Position numbers and translations under genes: made by a program. DNA of 64,000 bases, from contig BROE01000007.1 in assembly GCA_036571765.1 (NCBI GenBank), forward strand, positions 3,790,642 to 3,854,641, read 5' to 3'. Under the pieces are notes generated by a model that searched no databases, had not been told where the DNA came from, and worked only from the letters and a program-made list of their open reading frames with translations. Shown piece after piece: positions 21,101-32,696 of the stretch (positions are counted from its first letter, which is position 1; every line of letters begins with the position of its first letter). This DNA comes from Plecoglossus altivelis (Eukaryota; Chordata; Actinopteri; Osmeriformes; Plecoglossidae).

Positions 21101-24100
21101 TGACAGCCCCACAGAGGACTGTGACAGGAAGTAGTTCACCCACCTGTCTCTGCTCCTGGTGCAGCTTCCAGGTCAGCTCCTCGATCACCTTCTGTTTCTC
21201 CACCAGCATCTTGTCCTTCTCCGCCTCCAGAACCTCCACCCCGCCGCCCTCCCCTCCCCTCGGGCCCCCGGCCACCGGGCCCTCCTCGGCTCCAACAGGG
21301 GACGTCTGGAGGTTGAACTGGGGAGGGGAGGACATGGGGACGTCGCTGAAGCTGTCTGGGAGAGAGCCGCTGAGGGAGAGGTCGGAGGAGGCGGGGGAGA
21401 TGGGGGGGGTGGAGGAGGTGCTAGGGTAGGGGTAGTAGCCCCCCTGGGAGAGGGAGGATGAGGAGGGCGACTGGTAGGAGGACAGGGAGCCTGTGGGGGT
21501 CACAGGGAATGTCACTGTGGTGATGTCGTTGGCGCCACAAGGGGAGGGGCTGGCGGCCGGGTCCTTGAAGGGGCGAAGGCGCTCGATCAGGGCGGTCTTG
21601 GTGCCGGACACGGGCATGCCTCGGACACGCAGCTGCTGTCTGAGTTCTGATACCTGAGGGAGAGGGAAGACAGAGGAAGGGAAGGAGGGAGAGAGAGAGA
21701 AAAGGAAGGAACGAGATTTAAGTGAGAGCGAGAGATAGATATGGAAATGGAGAAACAGTGAGAGATATAAAGAGACAGAGAGATGTGATGTTGACGTCAA
21801 ACAAAATGTAAATATGTGTACTTTATTTACGCCCCTTGTAGTATCCCTACTGAGATACATCTGTGTTAACCAGCATTAGCTCCTACCTTAAGGTCATCCA
21901 GGTTAGCAGGCAGAGGCCCAGGCTTGACAGGGGACACCTGGCTGGGGTGCCCAGGATAGGAGCTTTTCACTGGGGGAGAGGAGGAGGAGCTGCCCCCTGT
22001 GTTGGTCAACACACTGGAGCTGCAGGCTGGCAGCTGATCACTTGCTGCTCTGGGGGTGGGGACAGGGCTTCAGTTAATTGACTGATTCATCTTTTCATTT
22101 GTTTTTGAATTCCGGGACTTGGTTTGCTTATTGATTCACCGATTCATTCACTCATCTACTCAGAACTCGGTTATTTAAATCCTTTGAACACGTTTTTAAT
22201 AGTTTTTAATACAGATTCACTCACTTACACATTCACTTGACTATTCACGCAATCATCCCTTAATTCAATCATCGATTCATTAATTCAATATTCAATTGAT
22301 AACATCCTAGTAACCATGGTGAGAAATCTAAAACGACTCTCCAACTCACTTCTGAGCCTGGGCCGGAGGGTGGGGCGGCTGGTAGCTGAAACTGGGCTGG
22401 CGTTGGGGATGCGCGTGCTGGCCGTGCGAGGCGTGCGTGTGGGGGGAGTGCGGGTGCGGGGGGTGAGAGTGGCCACTGCGGGGGGCGTGGGTGTGGGCGT
22501 GCTTCTGCTGGCTCAGGATCTGCAGCTGGAGGAAGAGCTGCTGCTGCTGGAGCAGGCGGGCGTAGGCGGAGTCCATGGGGGGCGGGGACTTCTCTGGCTT
22601 CTGGTCCGGGGGGATGTACTGGTGGTACTTGAGCTTCTTCACTTTGGGCTTCACCTCTTTGGGCTTCTTGCTGCGGTTCTTGTCGGACGCCATCTTGGAC
22701 TGCTCCGACATGGCGAGAATGGAAGTGACAAGTTGGGAGAATTTACTAAGTCGCTTTGGAAATGATGCAAGTGTATGTAAGTTATTCAATGAACGATGGC
22801 ACTTAAGACGGCCACCTGCTTATTTAGGCAAGCATGAACATCAAATGTCTGATGTTATTGAGGTTCCGTTTTGACAATAAAGACACAAAGCTGGCCAGGA
22901 CATCCTGGCCTGGTCTATCTTTCAAATCAAATCAAATGTTTATTTGTGCTGCCTAAGGTGGCTTAGAGCCATACTGTGATAGGACAACATACCTTCACGA
23001 TCGCAGGGGTGGGCGGAGTCATTCCATTGTTGACGCTCCCTGCTGAGAGCCCCTCCTCCTGGCTCTGCTCAGGGGGGTCCCTTGGTTGACATCCCTGCAC
23101 ACACACACACACAAATACACACGCACACACACGCACACACACGCACGCACACGCACGCACACACACGCACACACACGCACGCACGCACACACACACACAC
23201 ACACACACAACCGTTATAAGTACTGCTTCAATACACTTACATTTACACATAAAGTACTACATGTATTTCTGAACCACAAAATACATTACATCTAAATAAC
23301 ATGTGTCATGGATTACATTTTTATTTTAGATATGAACATGGAGTTAGAAATCGAGGGTAAAACTTAGGAGCAACACAAGCTTGTCAATGCCAATGAGGAG
23401 GCAGTTGTCACGGCTATTCGGGTGTGGACGCTAGGTGTGGGGGTAGTCATGGAGACGAGGGGTGATGGGGTGAGAGGGGATTTCTGGGGGGGGTGGGGGG
23501 CAGTCATGCAGGGGGTTAAGCTGCACCCATCAACAGAGACCTTCTCTCAGGCTGAGGGGGGTATGTGTTTGCAGTGAAGGAATGTGAGGGATACCATGCC
23601 AGAACAGCTGCAGGGTAGCGGGGTGAGGGGGGTGGGGTGGGGTGGGTGCAGTTCTCTGGATGGCCACAGGAGGGCAGACTAGACCTGACCCATCCAGGAA
23701 CTCCAGAGGGGACGGTGGGGAAAAGGCTGAAGGAGAGAGGTAAGGATGAAAGAGAGAGAAACAGCGACACAGGATAGAAAAGAAAGAGAGAAGGCAAAGC
23801 AACGAGGGTGTTGGGAGAACTGAGAAGATGTGCCGGACGCATGTGGGAGGAAACGGGAGGAGGGAGCGGGAAGGCAGGAAGGGATGGGAGGAGCGGGGGG
23901 GAAGGGGGGAGCGGGAGGGATGGGGAGGTGAGGGAGGAGGGGAGGAGGCGAGAAGGAGAAAGGGAGAGAAAGGTGAGGAAAGGTGAAGGTATTCAGAGAC
24001 CAGAGCTACGCTTGTGAGCAGTGATCCGCGAGAAGAGCGGTGAGTCGCAGATTGAGGGGGGGCAGGCGGGCAAGTGGAGAGGGTCCTAACCGTATGGTCC

Positions 24101-24272
24101 GCGGGGCTGGTGAGGGCGGGGGAGGAGGAGGGGGTGCCCATGGTCTCGGAGGAGGGGCACACGGAGCCCTGGGATTCGTCACTGTGGGGTTGCTCTGGCG
24201 ACAGGCTGTCACTGCTGCTGTCCTCCTCAAAGGCATAGGAGTCATCCCGCTTCGGAAACTTACCATGGTTCA
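18163..24272 (-). CDS. myocd: Myocardin, SRF coactivator: ten 3' coding exons
   Basis: Minus-strand exons, 5' to 3': 24272-24091, 23094-22993, 22699-22350, 22049-21887, 21653-21144, 20923-20417, 20312-20172, 19699-19574, 19113-19056 and 18761-18163 (TGA). All are GT-AG with agreeing phases, giving 2,738 nt or about 912 residues. Recognisable parts are SYAFEEDSSSDSLSPEQ; the basic stretch KPKVKKLKYHQYIPPDQK; the Gln/Leu-rich LLQQQQLFLQLQILSQQ; a SAP domain from LDDLKVSELRQQL to LIERLRPF; the leucine zipper EKDKMLVEKQKVIEELTWKL; CYEDAVKQ; QQMDELLDVLIESGE; and the transactivation C terminus ending DLTPPSS...LNLNSAMDLHLEHW. Myocardin binds SRF on CArG boxes and activates cardiac and smooth-muscle genes in the nucleus. 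Oddities are a His-rich insertion after the Q-rich region and a GT-repeat acceptor at exon 22993-23094. The first exon here begins mid-codon, so upstream exons are missing (see 35608-35662). Confidence 0.95.
23096..23210 (-). repeat. myocd: (CA)n/(CGCA)n array at a myocd 3' splice site
   Basis: On the coding (minus) strand this is a GTGTGT/GCGTGC array about 110 bases long. It ends GTGTGTGCAG directly at the acceptor of exon 22993-23094. No ordinary polypyrimidine tract is present. Confidence 0.9.
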
Positions 24273-24935
24273 CTGCAGATAGGAAAGAGGAGGTGGGGGA
24301 GGAGGGGGGGGGGAGAGGACAGGGGGAGGAGAGGAGAGTGAAGAAGAGATTGAACAATTTTCCCTTCAGACATCAGGGAGCACATCAGTCACCAGTAGAG
24401 CAGGGCTGTACTGTGTGGAGGGCTAAAGCCAGGAATGTTGTTTTATTAAACCATTGAAGTAGACCAGACTTTGCATGTCTCTATCATGTGAGCGTTTGCC
24501 TGTAGACGCTGTTCTGCATGACGCTCTGTTCTCCTCGCTATAACACTCCTCACTGACACCTCGAATTACACTCAACCCTGAGGTGTTACTCTGCCTCTGG
24601 CACAGGCACGGCCACTTCATAGTGAGCACAGCTCCGATTGGCTGGGCCGATAGTGAGCAGAGCAGTAATAGGCTGCGTTATCTGGGTAGGGGCTAACTGA
24701 CCTGAGGTCGGAGAAGGGACAGGCTCAATAAATGTAGGTGACGCACGTGTGCGTCCGTATAAGTGTGTGTGAGGGTGCGCATGTGAATGTCTGTGTGTAT
24801 GTGTGTGTGTAAGTGTGTGTGTGTGTGTGAGAGGGGAGGGGTGTGTAGAGGTAAGCGATGTGAGGACTCTCATTTAGACTCGGAACATGTGACCTGCCAG
24901 GAGCAGGTCCCTGGTTTCAATCACACCAGCAGGCC

Positions 24936-24936
24936 T

Positions 24937-24978
<42 letters not shown>

Positions 24979-25070
24979 ACACACACACACACACTCATAC
25001 ACACACCCCCATGCACACACACACACAGACATACGTACACACCCACGCACACACACACATGCACACACAC
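24936..25070. repeat. (CA)n microsatellite cluster
   Basis: ACACAC tracts at about 24937-24975 and onward to 25070 with CATACA and CGCACA interruptions. The ORFs across it are poly Thr-His/Cys-Val artefacts. Confidence 0.9.
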
Positions 25071-25167
25071 TGGTCTTGGTGTTACTTTTACACTCTGTCT
25101 TATTCTCTCTCTTTATTCCTCTCTATCTCTACAAACAACTATACAGTATATGCATCTATCTCACTGT

Positions 25168-25204
<37 letters not shown>

Positions 25205-25235
25205 AGTCAGAGGGAAAGGCTCCAGCTTGTGTTGC
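25066..25235 (+). repeat. Left arm of a 3.2-kb-spaced inverted repeat
   Basis: The segment from CTGGTCTTGGTGTTAC to CTCCAGCTTGTGTTGCA recurs in reverse complement at 28249-28401 with very few differences (one short indel in the CT/TA part, single-base changes, and a different CA-repeat length). The arms flank the N gap at 26881-27102. Confidence 0.9.
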
Positions 25236-26294
25236 ATGGTGTTCAGCTAATAGACCTCTGGTGTTCCTCCTCAGGACAGCCTGTCAGTCTCTCTGCTTGA
25301 ACAACAGGAAGTGGTCAGCAAGGCTGCAGGGGCCAGCTGGGTTCTAACACGGCCAGAGGTTGAACGCATCAGCCCGGCATTATGGGATGAGACGGATCGC
25401 TAGGGACGGGGGTGACACAGGGTGACAGTAACCGAGCGACAACCTCGTCCAATCAAATACCTTTCGCAGGGGACACGGGAGAGGACAAACCAAATGCAGC
25501 TGCCTCTTGTCTCAATAAAGAGTCGTCCTCCCTGCGCTCCTCCAGAAGTGGAGAGGCGCGTCCCCTCGCCCTCAGACAGCCAGCTGCCGCCCCCCCTCCA
25601 CACCCCCACCCCTGATCCCCCCTCCACCCCCGACCCCGTCACCTAGCTGGCCTTGCGCAACGTGCTAACACGAGAGGGGACCCATCAAAACAGCGCACAC
25701 GAAACCACAAGCATATACACAGAATTACAAGCATGTATGCAGAGACGCACGAAAGTACACAGAAACACACACGTCCGCACACAGAAACACATGCATGAAC
25801 ACCCAAGAAACACAAGCGTCTACACAAAAACACAAACATGCACGCAGACAGGACTCTGTGCTGGACTACGCAGTGCTGGACTTCTCCCTGGGCCGGGGAT
25901 GGATAATCATACTTAAGGGACCCTTAAATCAAACCCGTGTAGGAGAAGCATCTTGAAAGAGAATTTTCTAAACACGTCGATGCAGAGCGACGATGTTATG
26001 TTTCGTCGGTCGACATCGCAACAGAGTCCAGGCAGAGTTTGAACGCTCATCTCCTGTTCTGTAGAACTACACAATTCTCCTTATCCACCTCCACTCTGGA
26101 GAACTCTCCAGTTCTCTTCATCTCTTCCAGTGTGGAGAACTCCAGACTATTCTGTAATCTCCTCATCTCCTGTGGCCAGACACCCCAGTACTGTAACAAT
26201 AACTATAAGAACTGTGGGTGTAAGTGGAGATGTCTGGTGAAGGTAAGACTCCCTTGCTCCTGCTGCTCCTGGTAATCTTGTATAAATAACCAGG

Positions 26295-26395
26295 TACTGG
26301 TTTAACTCAGCGGTGGGGCATTTGACTGCTGATCAAGAGGTTACGGGTTCAAATCCCTCACTGTGCGTTGCTTTAGATGAAAGCTTGGACCAAAT
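26295..26395 (+). mobile_element. tRNA-derived SINE relic
   Basis: An A-box-like TGGTTTAACTCAGCGGTGG at 26298-26316 is followed by a near-perfect B box GGTTCAAATCC at 26346-26356. The tail GTGCGTTGCTTTAGATGAAAG resembles the fish SINE tail GCTTTGGATAAAAGC. No intact target duplications were identified. Confidence 0.7.
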
Positions 26396-26552
26396 CAACG
26401 CACCCTTTTGATGCATTAGAGGGAGAAGCCCTGCGTGGCCTGTAGACCTGATGTACGGCTGATCAAGTTGTGGAGAGCGGTATGGAGAGGCAATGTTCTG
26501 ACATCATTATCCTGGAGGGGAGGGGGCGAGCTTGGGGGCGAGGGGGGAAGGG

Positions 26553-26880
26553 GGGAGGGAGGGGGGCGGGGGTTAACAGCCGACAACAGTTCTTTCCTCC
26601 TCTGGTGACACATCTGAGTGCATGGTGGAGACTGGGAATGAGCGTTGGTCGGCCCATCGAAGAGACCTTTCCATCTGGTCGACAAACCGACCTAACGTGC
26701 CGGGTGTCTTACACGCGGGTTTCCCGATTTGAACCCGATAGGTTAGGCAGAGGCGGCGCCAGTGACCCAATGTGTTCGCGAGCAGCGACTCTGAAAACCA
26801 GATGAAGGGAGGAACGCACGCTCTTGGAGTATGACTGGGGGATGGTTTCCACAGGACACAAGAGGCAGTTATGGGGACAA
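26553..26880 (+). repeat. Direct near-duplicate left of the N gap
   Basis: This matches 27103-27430 in the same orientation over its whole length. Shared blocks include CCTTTCCATCTGGT, GGAACGCACGCTCT and ACTGGGGGATG. The differences are mostly single-base insertions or deletions. It abuts the gap directly. Confidence 0.85.
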
Positions 26881-27102
26881 NNNNNNNNNNNNNNNNNNNN
26901 NNNNNNNNNNNNNNNNNNNNNNNNNNNNNNNNNNNNNNNNNNNNNNNNNNNNNNNNNNNNNNNNNNNNNNNNNNNNNNNNNNNNNNNNNNNNNNNNNNNN
27001 NNNNNNNNNNNNNNNNNNNNNNNNNNNNNNNNNNNNNNNNNNNNNNNNNNNNNNNNNNNNNNNNNNNNNNNNNNNNNNNNNNNNNNNNNNNNNNNNNNNN
27101 NN
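26881..27102. other. Assembly gap (222 N)
   Basis: A run of N with no sequence. The true size is unknown. Both flanks are copies of the same sequence, so the gap may hide missing DNA or may be the junction of two overlapping versions of one locus. Confidence 0.99.
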
Positions 27103-27430
27103 GGGAGGGAGGGAGGGGGGGGGGTTAATAGCCAAACAGCTTCTGTTTCCTCCTCTGGGTGACATCTTGAGTGAAATGGGGAGGACGGGATGACGTTTGG
27201 TCAGCCCCATCGGAGAAGCCTTTCCATCTGGTGACAAACCGACTGAACGTTGCCGGGTGTCATTTACGGACGCGGGTTTCCCCATTTGAACCCGATGATT
27301 AGAAGAGGCTGGCCCCAGTCACCAATGTGTCCGAGCAGCGACCTGAAACCAGGTGAAGGGGGAGGAACGCACGCTCTGGAGTAGACTGGGGGATGTGTTC
27401 CACAGACACAAGGTAGGAGTTATGGGGAAA
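27103..27430 (+). repeat. Direct near-duplicate right of the N gap
   Basis: The partner of 26553-26880. It starts in a G-rich run, then GGTTAATAGCC, and ends near AGTTATGGGG. Compared with the left copy it has many small indels, as expected for low-quality contig ends or diverged haplotypes. Confidence 0.85.
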
Positions 27431-27638
27431 AGGAAGGAGGAAAGGATGGAAGGAAAGGATAAAGGAGGGGAGGAAGGAAGGAAAGAGGGAATGGAAGGCA
27501 CGAAGGAAGGAAAGACAGGTAAAAGGAATGGGCTGTCCCTATCTCAGCTCTCTCCACACCTGACACACAGTATCAGAGACCAGAACTCTACACAAGGACA
27601 AATAACTGAGCGTCTACAGAAAGAACCAAAACAATAAA

Positions 27639-27753
27639 ACGTGTGTGTGTGTGTGTATGTATGTGTGTGTATGTATGTGTGTGTGTATGTATGTATGTGT
27701 GTGTGTGTGTATGTATGCGTGTGTGTGTGTGTGTATGCATGTGTGTGTATGCA

Positions 27754-27785
<32 letters not shown>

Positions 27786-27800
27786 AGTGTGTGTGAGTGA
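27639..27800. repeat. (GT)n/(GTAT)n microsatellite
   Basis: GTGTGT tracts are interspersed with GTATGTATG units. They create long Thr-His reading frames on the minus strand that are not genes. Confidence 0.9.
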
Positions 27801-27885
27801 TGAAGTGCATGATTGTGTGTGAGTGGGTGTAAGTTATGAAGTGTAAGACTATACATGTGGCTGTGTGTGAGACAGTGTGTATGAC

Positions 27886-27921
<36 letters not shown>

Positions 27922-28248
27922 CGCGGGTATGACTGTGTGTGTGTGTGACAGAGAGAGCGAGCGTGTGCAAGTGGGTGCACCAGACGTAAGGCGCGCGGTC
28001 GGACAGCGCACCTCACCTCAGACCACACGCCAGCCAGCCCAGAGAGCAGAGCTGCTCTCAGCCCTAATAAACACCAGATGTTCCCTCGCGCAGTATACAC
28101 AGAACCTCAATCATGGCCGGCACCCAAACACCACGTCCAGGGCAGCGGCCATCTACTGCCTGGGACAAGGCTGGAGTCTGCTGGGAGGCGGAGGATGGTG
28201 ATGTGGTACACTGGTGCTGTGATACTGCATGTGTGTGTGTGTGTGTGT

Positions 28249-28392
28249 TGTGTGCAACACAAGCTGGAGCCTTTCCCTCTGACTGGTGTATGTGTGTGTG
28301 TGTGTTAACAGTGAGATAGATGCATATACTGTATAGTTGTTTGTAGAGATAAAGAGAGAGAATAAGAAAGAGTGTAAAAGCAACACCAAGAC

Positions 28393-28401
<9 letters not shown>
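28249..28401 (-). repeat. Right arm of the inverted repeat
   Basis: The reverse complement of 25066-25235. It runs from GCAACACAAGCTGGAGCC to AACACCAAGACCAG and is flanked by GT tracts on both sides, as in the left arm. Confidence 0.9.
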
Positions 28402-28436
<35 letters not shown>

Positions 28437-30374
28437 TGTGGATATCTCTACCACTGGGACTGCCAGGTTAATGTGGCTGAGAAATGAATGATAGAAAGGG
28501 TAGCCTTTTGAGATGGGGAGGGTTCCTTTAGACACACTGCCTGACGTATTATCATTACAACTGCAGAAATATAGATGGTCCGCTCGTCATTCCCCACCCT
28601 GCGCTCGGCTCATGTAGAAAAATGACTTATCCATTTACGTAATACGTCGATTCAATGACATCAGCGCAAAGAGGCAATTGAAGGTTATTTTGAGTGAGTG
28701 ACTCTGGTCAAGTTTATTCTGGCACAACATTTATTAACTCTTATTCTGTCAGGCTGGTTAACGAGAGCATGAACTATTCTGTCCAGCTAACCTCATGGCT
28801 TTGTTTGATGGGCGTCAGCATGTGTGTGTGTGCGTGAGTGTGTGTGTGTGTGTGTGCAGGTGTGTGCGGGAGCGCGCGCGTGCGTGCGCACTCATAAACG
28901 CCACTCAGAATAAAATCTTCAAAACCCTCTGCCATCTGCGCACGCAAACCTCTCTGCTACAATCCAGAGATAAACAACCAATCGAAAAATTCCTTTTGAA
29001 AGAGCTTTTGGCCCGCTGGCCAATCCCGTACCTCCGTGCCCTTTTATCTCCGGCAGACTTCTAGTAACTGATAGTGTCGAGTCGGGCTTCTGGATTCCTT
29101 TCCCCCGCACACTTACCAGCAGTTAGATTATCTGCTCTCTGGAGCCGCAGAGAAACAGCAAACAGGGGCAGAGATAGCGTTCTACAAGCCCCTCACCCCC
29201 AGACCCCGCCTCCCCCAGCAAGCCCCATTTCACAGCCAGCCAGCCAGCCAACCCGAGCGGCCAATTCTGACTGTACGTTGTCGGAGACCCAGACAGATGA
29301 CTGTACGCACTTTCAAACGTGTCTAACCGTCCACGAGAACAACGTAGGACATGTCCTAACATGTTCGACCGCTTGACGAATGATTATTAGATGCTCTGTC
29401 AAGGCTTCTTTACCGAACGTCCAGGACAATGAGGGGGTGGATGGCATGTGTATCTATGAAGTATTCTGAAGATCTTTTAAAAACAGAAGTAGTCCTAGAG
29501 GTAGTTCTGGACCTCGCATTTCACTGGCGGTCAGATCAGTAAATACTCCTGACGACTTTTGTTTTCCGGTGACCCTCGTCTCTATCTGCACACGAACACT
29601 TCTTGGAAACGTTGCAAAAACATACTGTCAGCCCTCACAGCAGGTGCTTCCAACCTTGTGCGCGCGCATGTGTGTGTGAGAGAGAGAGAGTGTGTGGGAG
29701 TCTGAGCGTACGCGGCTGTGTGTTGCAATGTGCTGTCTGAAGTGTGTTGCGTTAACGCTCTGTACTGTGTATGTAGAGGTCGTGTGTCAGAGATGGTGTC
29801 TGGTTCGCCACTTAGTTTTTATCTTCATGAGATAGATACACATTTCTCTTTCCTTATAGGCTCATGGAGGTGTACCAAATCCTGTTTCAGCCCTGAAAGC
29901 TTTCTCTCTCTCTCTTCGTTCCTCTCTCTCCATCTCATGGACTTCTACTGTCTTCAATCTCTCTCTCTCATCCGTTCTCTCTCATCCGTTCTCTCTCTTT
30001 CTAAACCTCCCTCTCTCATTTCTTCTCGCTTTCTGGCGTAATAGATCTATTCACGGACCTGTCTACGTTGAAGGGTCCGTTGTGTGTGCGAGGGTCCTTT
30101 GTATACCGGTCGAGTGCAAATTGACTGTGAAGCGCATGCACCATACGTTGGGGCTAGTGTGCGATGCGTGAAAATGCCTGTGATATTGTGTGTGTGAGTG
30201 TGTGTGGTGCATATGCAAAGTGGTGCGTAGTGCACACGCTGTTCTTCTTAGCTTAGTGAGTGTTGTGTCATCTCACATCTGTTGTGTGTATGGAGAACCA
30301 ACTTTGCCCAAAGTGTGGTCTTGTGTTTTAAACATGTGACGCAAAGTGCGTAAAACATATACATGGTGAAAAGT

Positions 30375-30720
30375 TATAGGCGACGGATGCGTGCGTATGT
30401 TAGTTGAGCATCTAGCATGTGTTGGGGTGTGTTGGTCTGTTGTGGTGTTGTGTGTTGGTGTGTTGTGCAGTGCTGTGTTGCGTGTGTGTGTTGGCGTGTG
30501 TTTGTTTGTGTGTGTGTTGGTGGTGTGTGTGTGGTCGTGTGTGTTGTCGATATGTGTTGGCGTGTGTGTTGGTGTGTGTTGGCGTGTGTTGTGTGTGTTT
30601 GGCTGTGTGTTGGCGTGTGTGTTGGCATGTGTGTTGGTGTGTGTTGGCGTGTGCATCTGAGTTGATATGTTCATGTGTGTTGGTGTGTGTTTGGCGGTGT
30701 TGTTGGCCCGTGTTGTTTGG
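30375..30720. repeat. GTGTGTTGG-type minisatellite
   Basis: Irregular copies of GTGTGTTGGTGTGTGTTGGC extend over about 300 bases. They explain the long Cys-Val-Gly and Thr-His-Asn reading frames on both strands. Confidence 0.85.
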
Positions 30721-32094
30721 TGTGTTGCGCGCGCTGTCGCCGGAAGAGGGCGTATTTTCCACGAGGCATTTGAGGGCGACTGTCCAGCGAAGCTGCTCTT
30801 TTGTCCTTTCCTTCTTTGGCTGATTTTTTGCCTGAGCACTGCAAGGACTGGGTGGGATGAAGGTCCGTGGAGAACGAGGAAGAGGAGGGAGGAGATGTGC
30901 GGGTTCAGGTAGACGAGGGATGTATTGAGGGATGAGAAAGACAGGAGAGAGCTAGACAGTGAGCGAGGACCAAGTAGTCGCTTCCGTCGCAACAGTGATG
31001 TCTCGGCTGGCAAGGCATCCAGCAGCTTGTCAAGGCTGCGGGACACGTTGACGCCACGCCAAAACAGCATGCCTCTGACACGCAGGGGTGCGGGCCTGCG
31101 GACGCATGCGCACGCAAGCACGCGGTCGCACCCGCGCATGCGATCGCACGCACTTGCGCACGCATTCACACCAATAAATACGCACGCAAACAGTATACAC
31201 ACGCAGAGACTAAGATGAAGCCACTTGTTCACAAATATTTCTGTGAACAGAACGTTGGATAAACACCGCTCCTGGCCTTTAAACAGAACTGCTCAGCACT
31301 GTGTGGTCTGTGTGTGTGTGTGTGTGTGGCTGCCTAGGTGGGCGTGTGGGGGTCATAAACAAGTACTTACCCCATGTCGGTGTGTAAATATGTGTGTGTG
31401 AGACGTGTGCATGCACAAGTGTGTCTGTGTACGAGTGTGTGTGTCTGACACAGTAGTATGCTATGTCAAGCCGTCTCAGCGTCCAATCGTTTCGCTAGTT
31501 CATGGTGGTCGGCGGATCGGTCATCAAGGCAAGGCAGGGCTATGATTGGCTCTTCTGATCCTCAAGACAGGACGTGACTGACCGTACCACTTTCAAAAGG
31601 TTCTCAAGTGCTACAGCTGGTATCACACAATCCCATCTCACACACTTGTTACCTATTGAGATGGACGTACATACGTTTACAGATAGGGAGATCACGCACT
31701 TGGCCTGGTGGATGAGATGGGTCTACATTGCAGGCCAGAGGCATTCCTATAGACCTATAGGCATTCTGGCTCGTACCTCAGATGACATACATACATACAC
31801 GCACACACACAGTCACACACACGTTTACATATGTGACCAAACCTTTGTGTCCAGTAAGAAACATTCTTCTCACCGCAGAAACAAAAAAAAACTGTTTATA
31901 AAAGGTATGTTGTGTGAAACTGAAGCCTGAGAGAGACAGAGAGAGGGGGCCTGCGGTTTAGGTTATGAGAGGCCCCAGAGGTCAGAGGTCACAGCTGAGA
32001 GGTGTACAGAGGAGATCAGACTACAGCCTCTGTCCTCCAGCTCTGACATCTGAGAGATGGAGGCTTCACTCTCCACCTATGGTCCCCCTCTCTT

Positions 32095-32160
32095 TCTTTC
32101 CTTCCTTCCTTCCTTTCTTCCTTCCTTCCTTCCTTCCTTCCTTCCTTCCTTCCTTCTTTC
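32095..32160. repeat. (TTCC)n microsatellite
   Basis: CTTCCTTCC units occur about fifteen times with a few TTTC variants. Confidence 0.9.
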
Positions 32161-32504
32161 AGTCTCTTTCTGTCTTTCTCCCTTTTGTTCTCCACCTTAA
32201 TCTCTTTCTCGCTTTCATTCTCTCACAGTCTGACTCTCTCTTTCCGTCTGTCCCATCTCTCCTCTCCGTCTCTCACTCCTCTCTTTCTCTCTCGGAGTTC
32301 CGCTCTCCCCCCCCCCTCTCTCTCTCTGACACACAGGTAAAGGCTGATATCCCTCCAAAGCCAATCTATGGTGGTTCCTGTGTGACTGATTTACACTTCT
32401 GTTCTGCTTCCAGCACTGCCATCTGGCTCTGCACAATCACCCTGACACGCACATAAACAAACAGAACCACGCACACAGTGACGGCAGCACACACAAGCAT
32501 TTGA

Positions 32505-32641
32505 GTGCAAATACACACACTCACACAAACACACACATACTCAAATATACATACGAAAACTCAAACACACACACACACATACAGGCTTACAATACACACA
32601 TATACACGCATGCACACCCCCCCGCACACACACACACACAT

Positions 32642-32692
<51 letters not shown>

Positions 32693-32696
32693 GAGC
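32505..32696. repeat. (CA)n microsatellite
   Basis: CA-rich sequence with ATAC interruptions ends in a pure CA run at about 32647-32691. Confidence 0.9.

Noticed and set aside
23530..24357. 275-codon ORF overlapping a myocd exon
   Set aside because: Only 24091-24272 is exon, bounded by clear splice sites. The rest reads through Pro/Ser-rich intron.
27544..28011. Thr-His-rich ORFs on the minus strand
   Set aside because: Pure translation of the GT/GTAT microsatellite; the same applies to the similar ORFs at 2.5, 10.5, 22.9, 24.9, 32.5, 40.4 and 46.1 kb.
30273..31232. 319-codon minus-strand ORF
   Set aside because: More than half of it is Thr-His-Asn repeat from the GTGTTGG minisatellite. 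The remaining part has no recognised domain or splice context in common with myocd.
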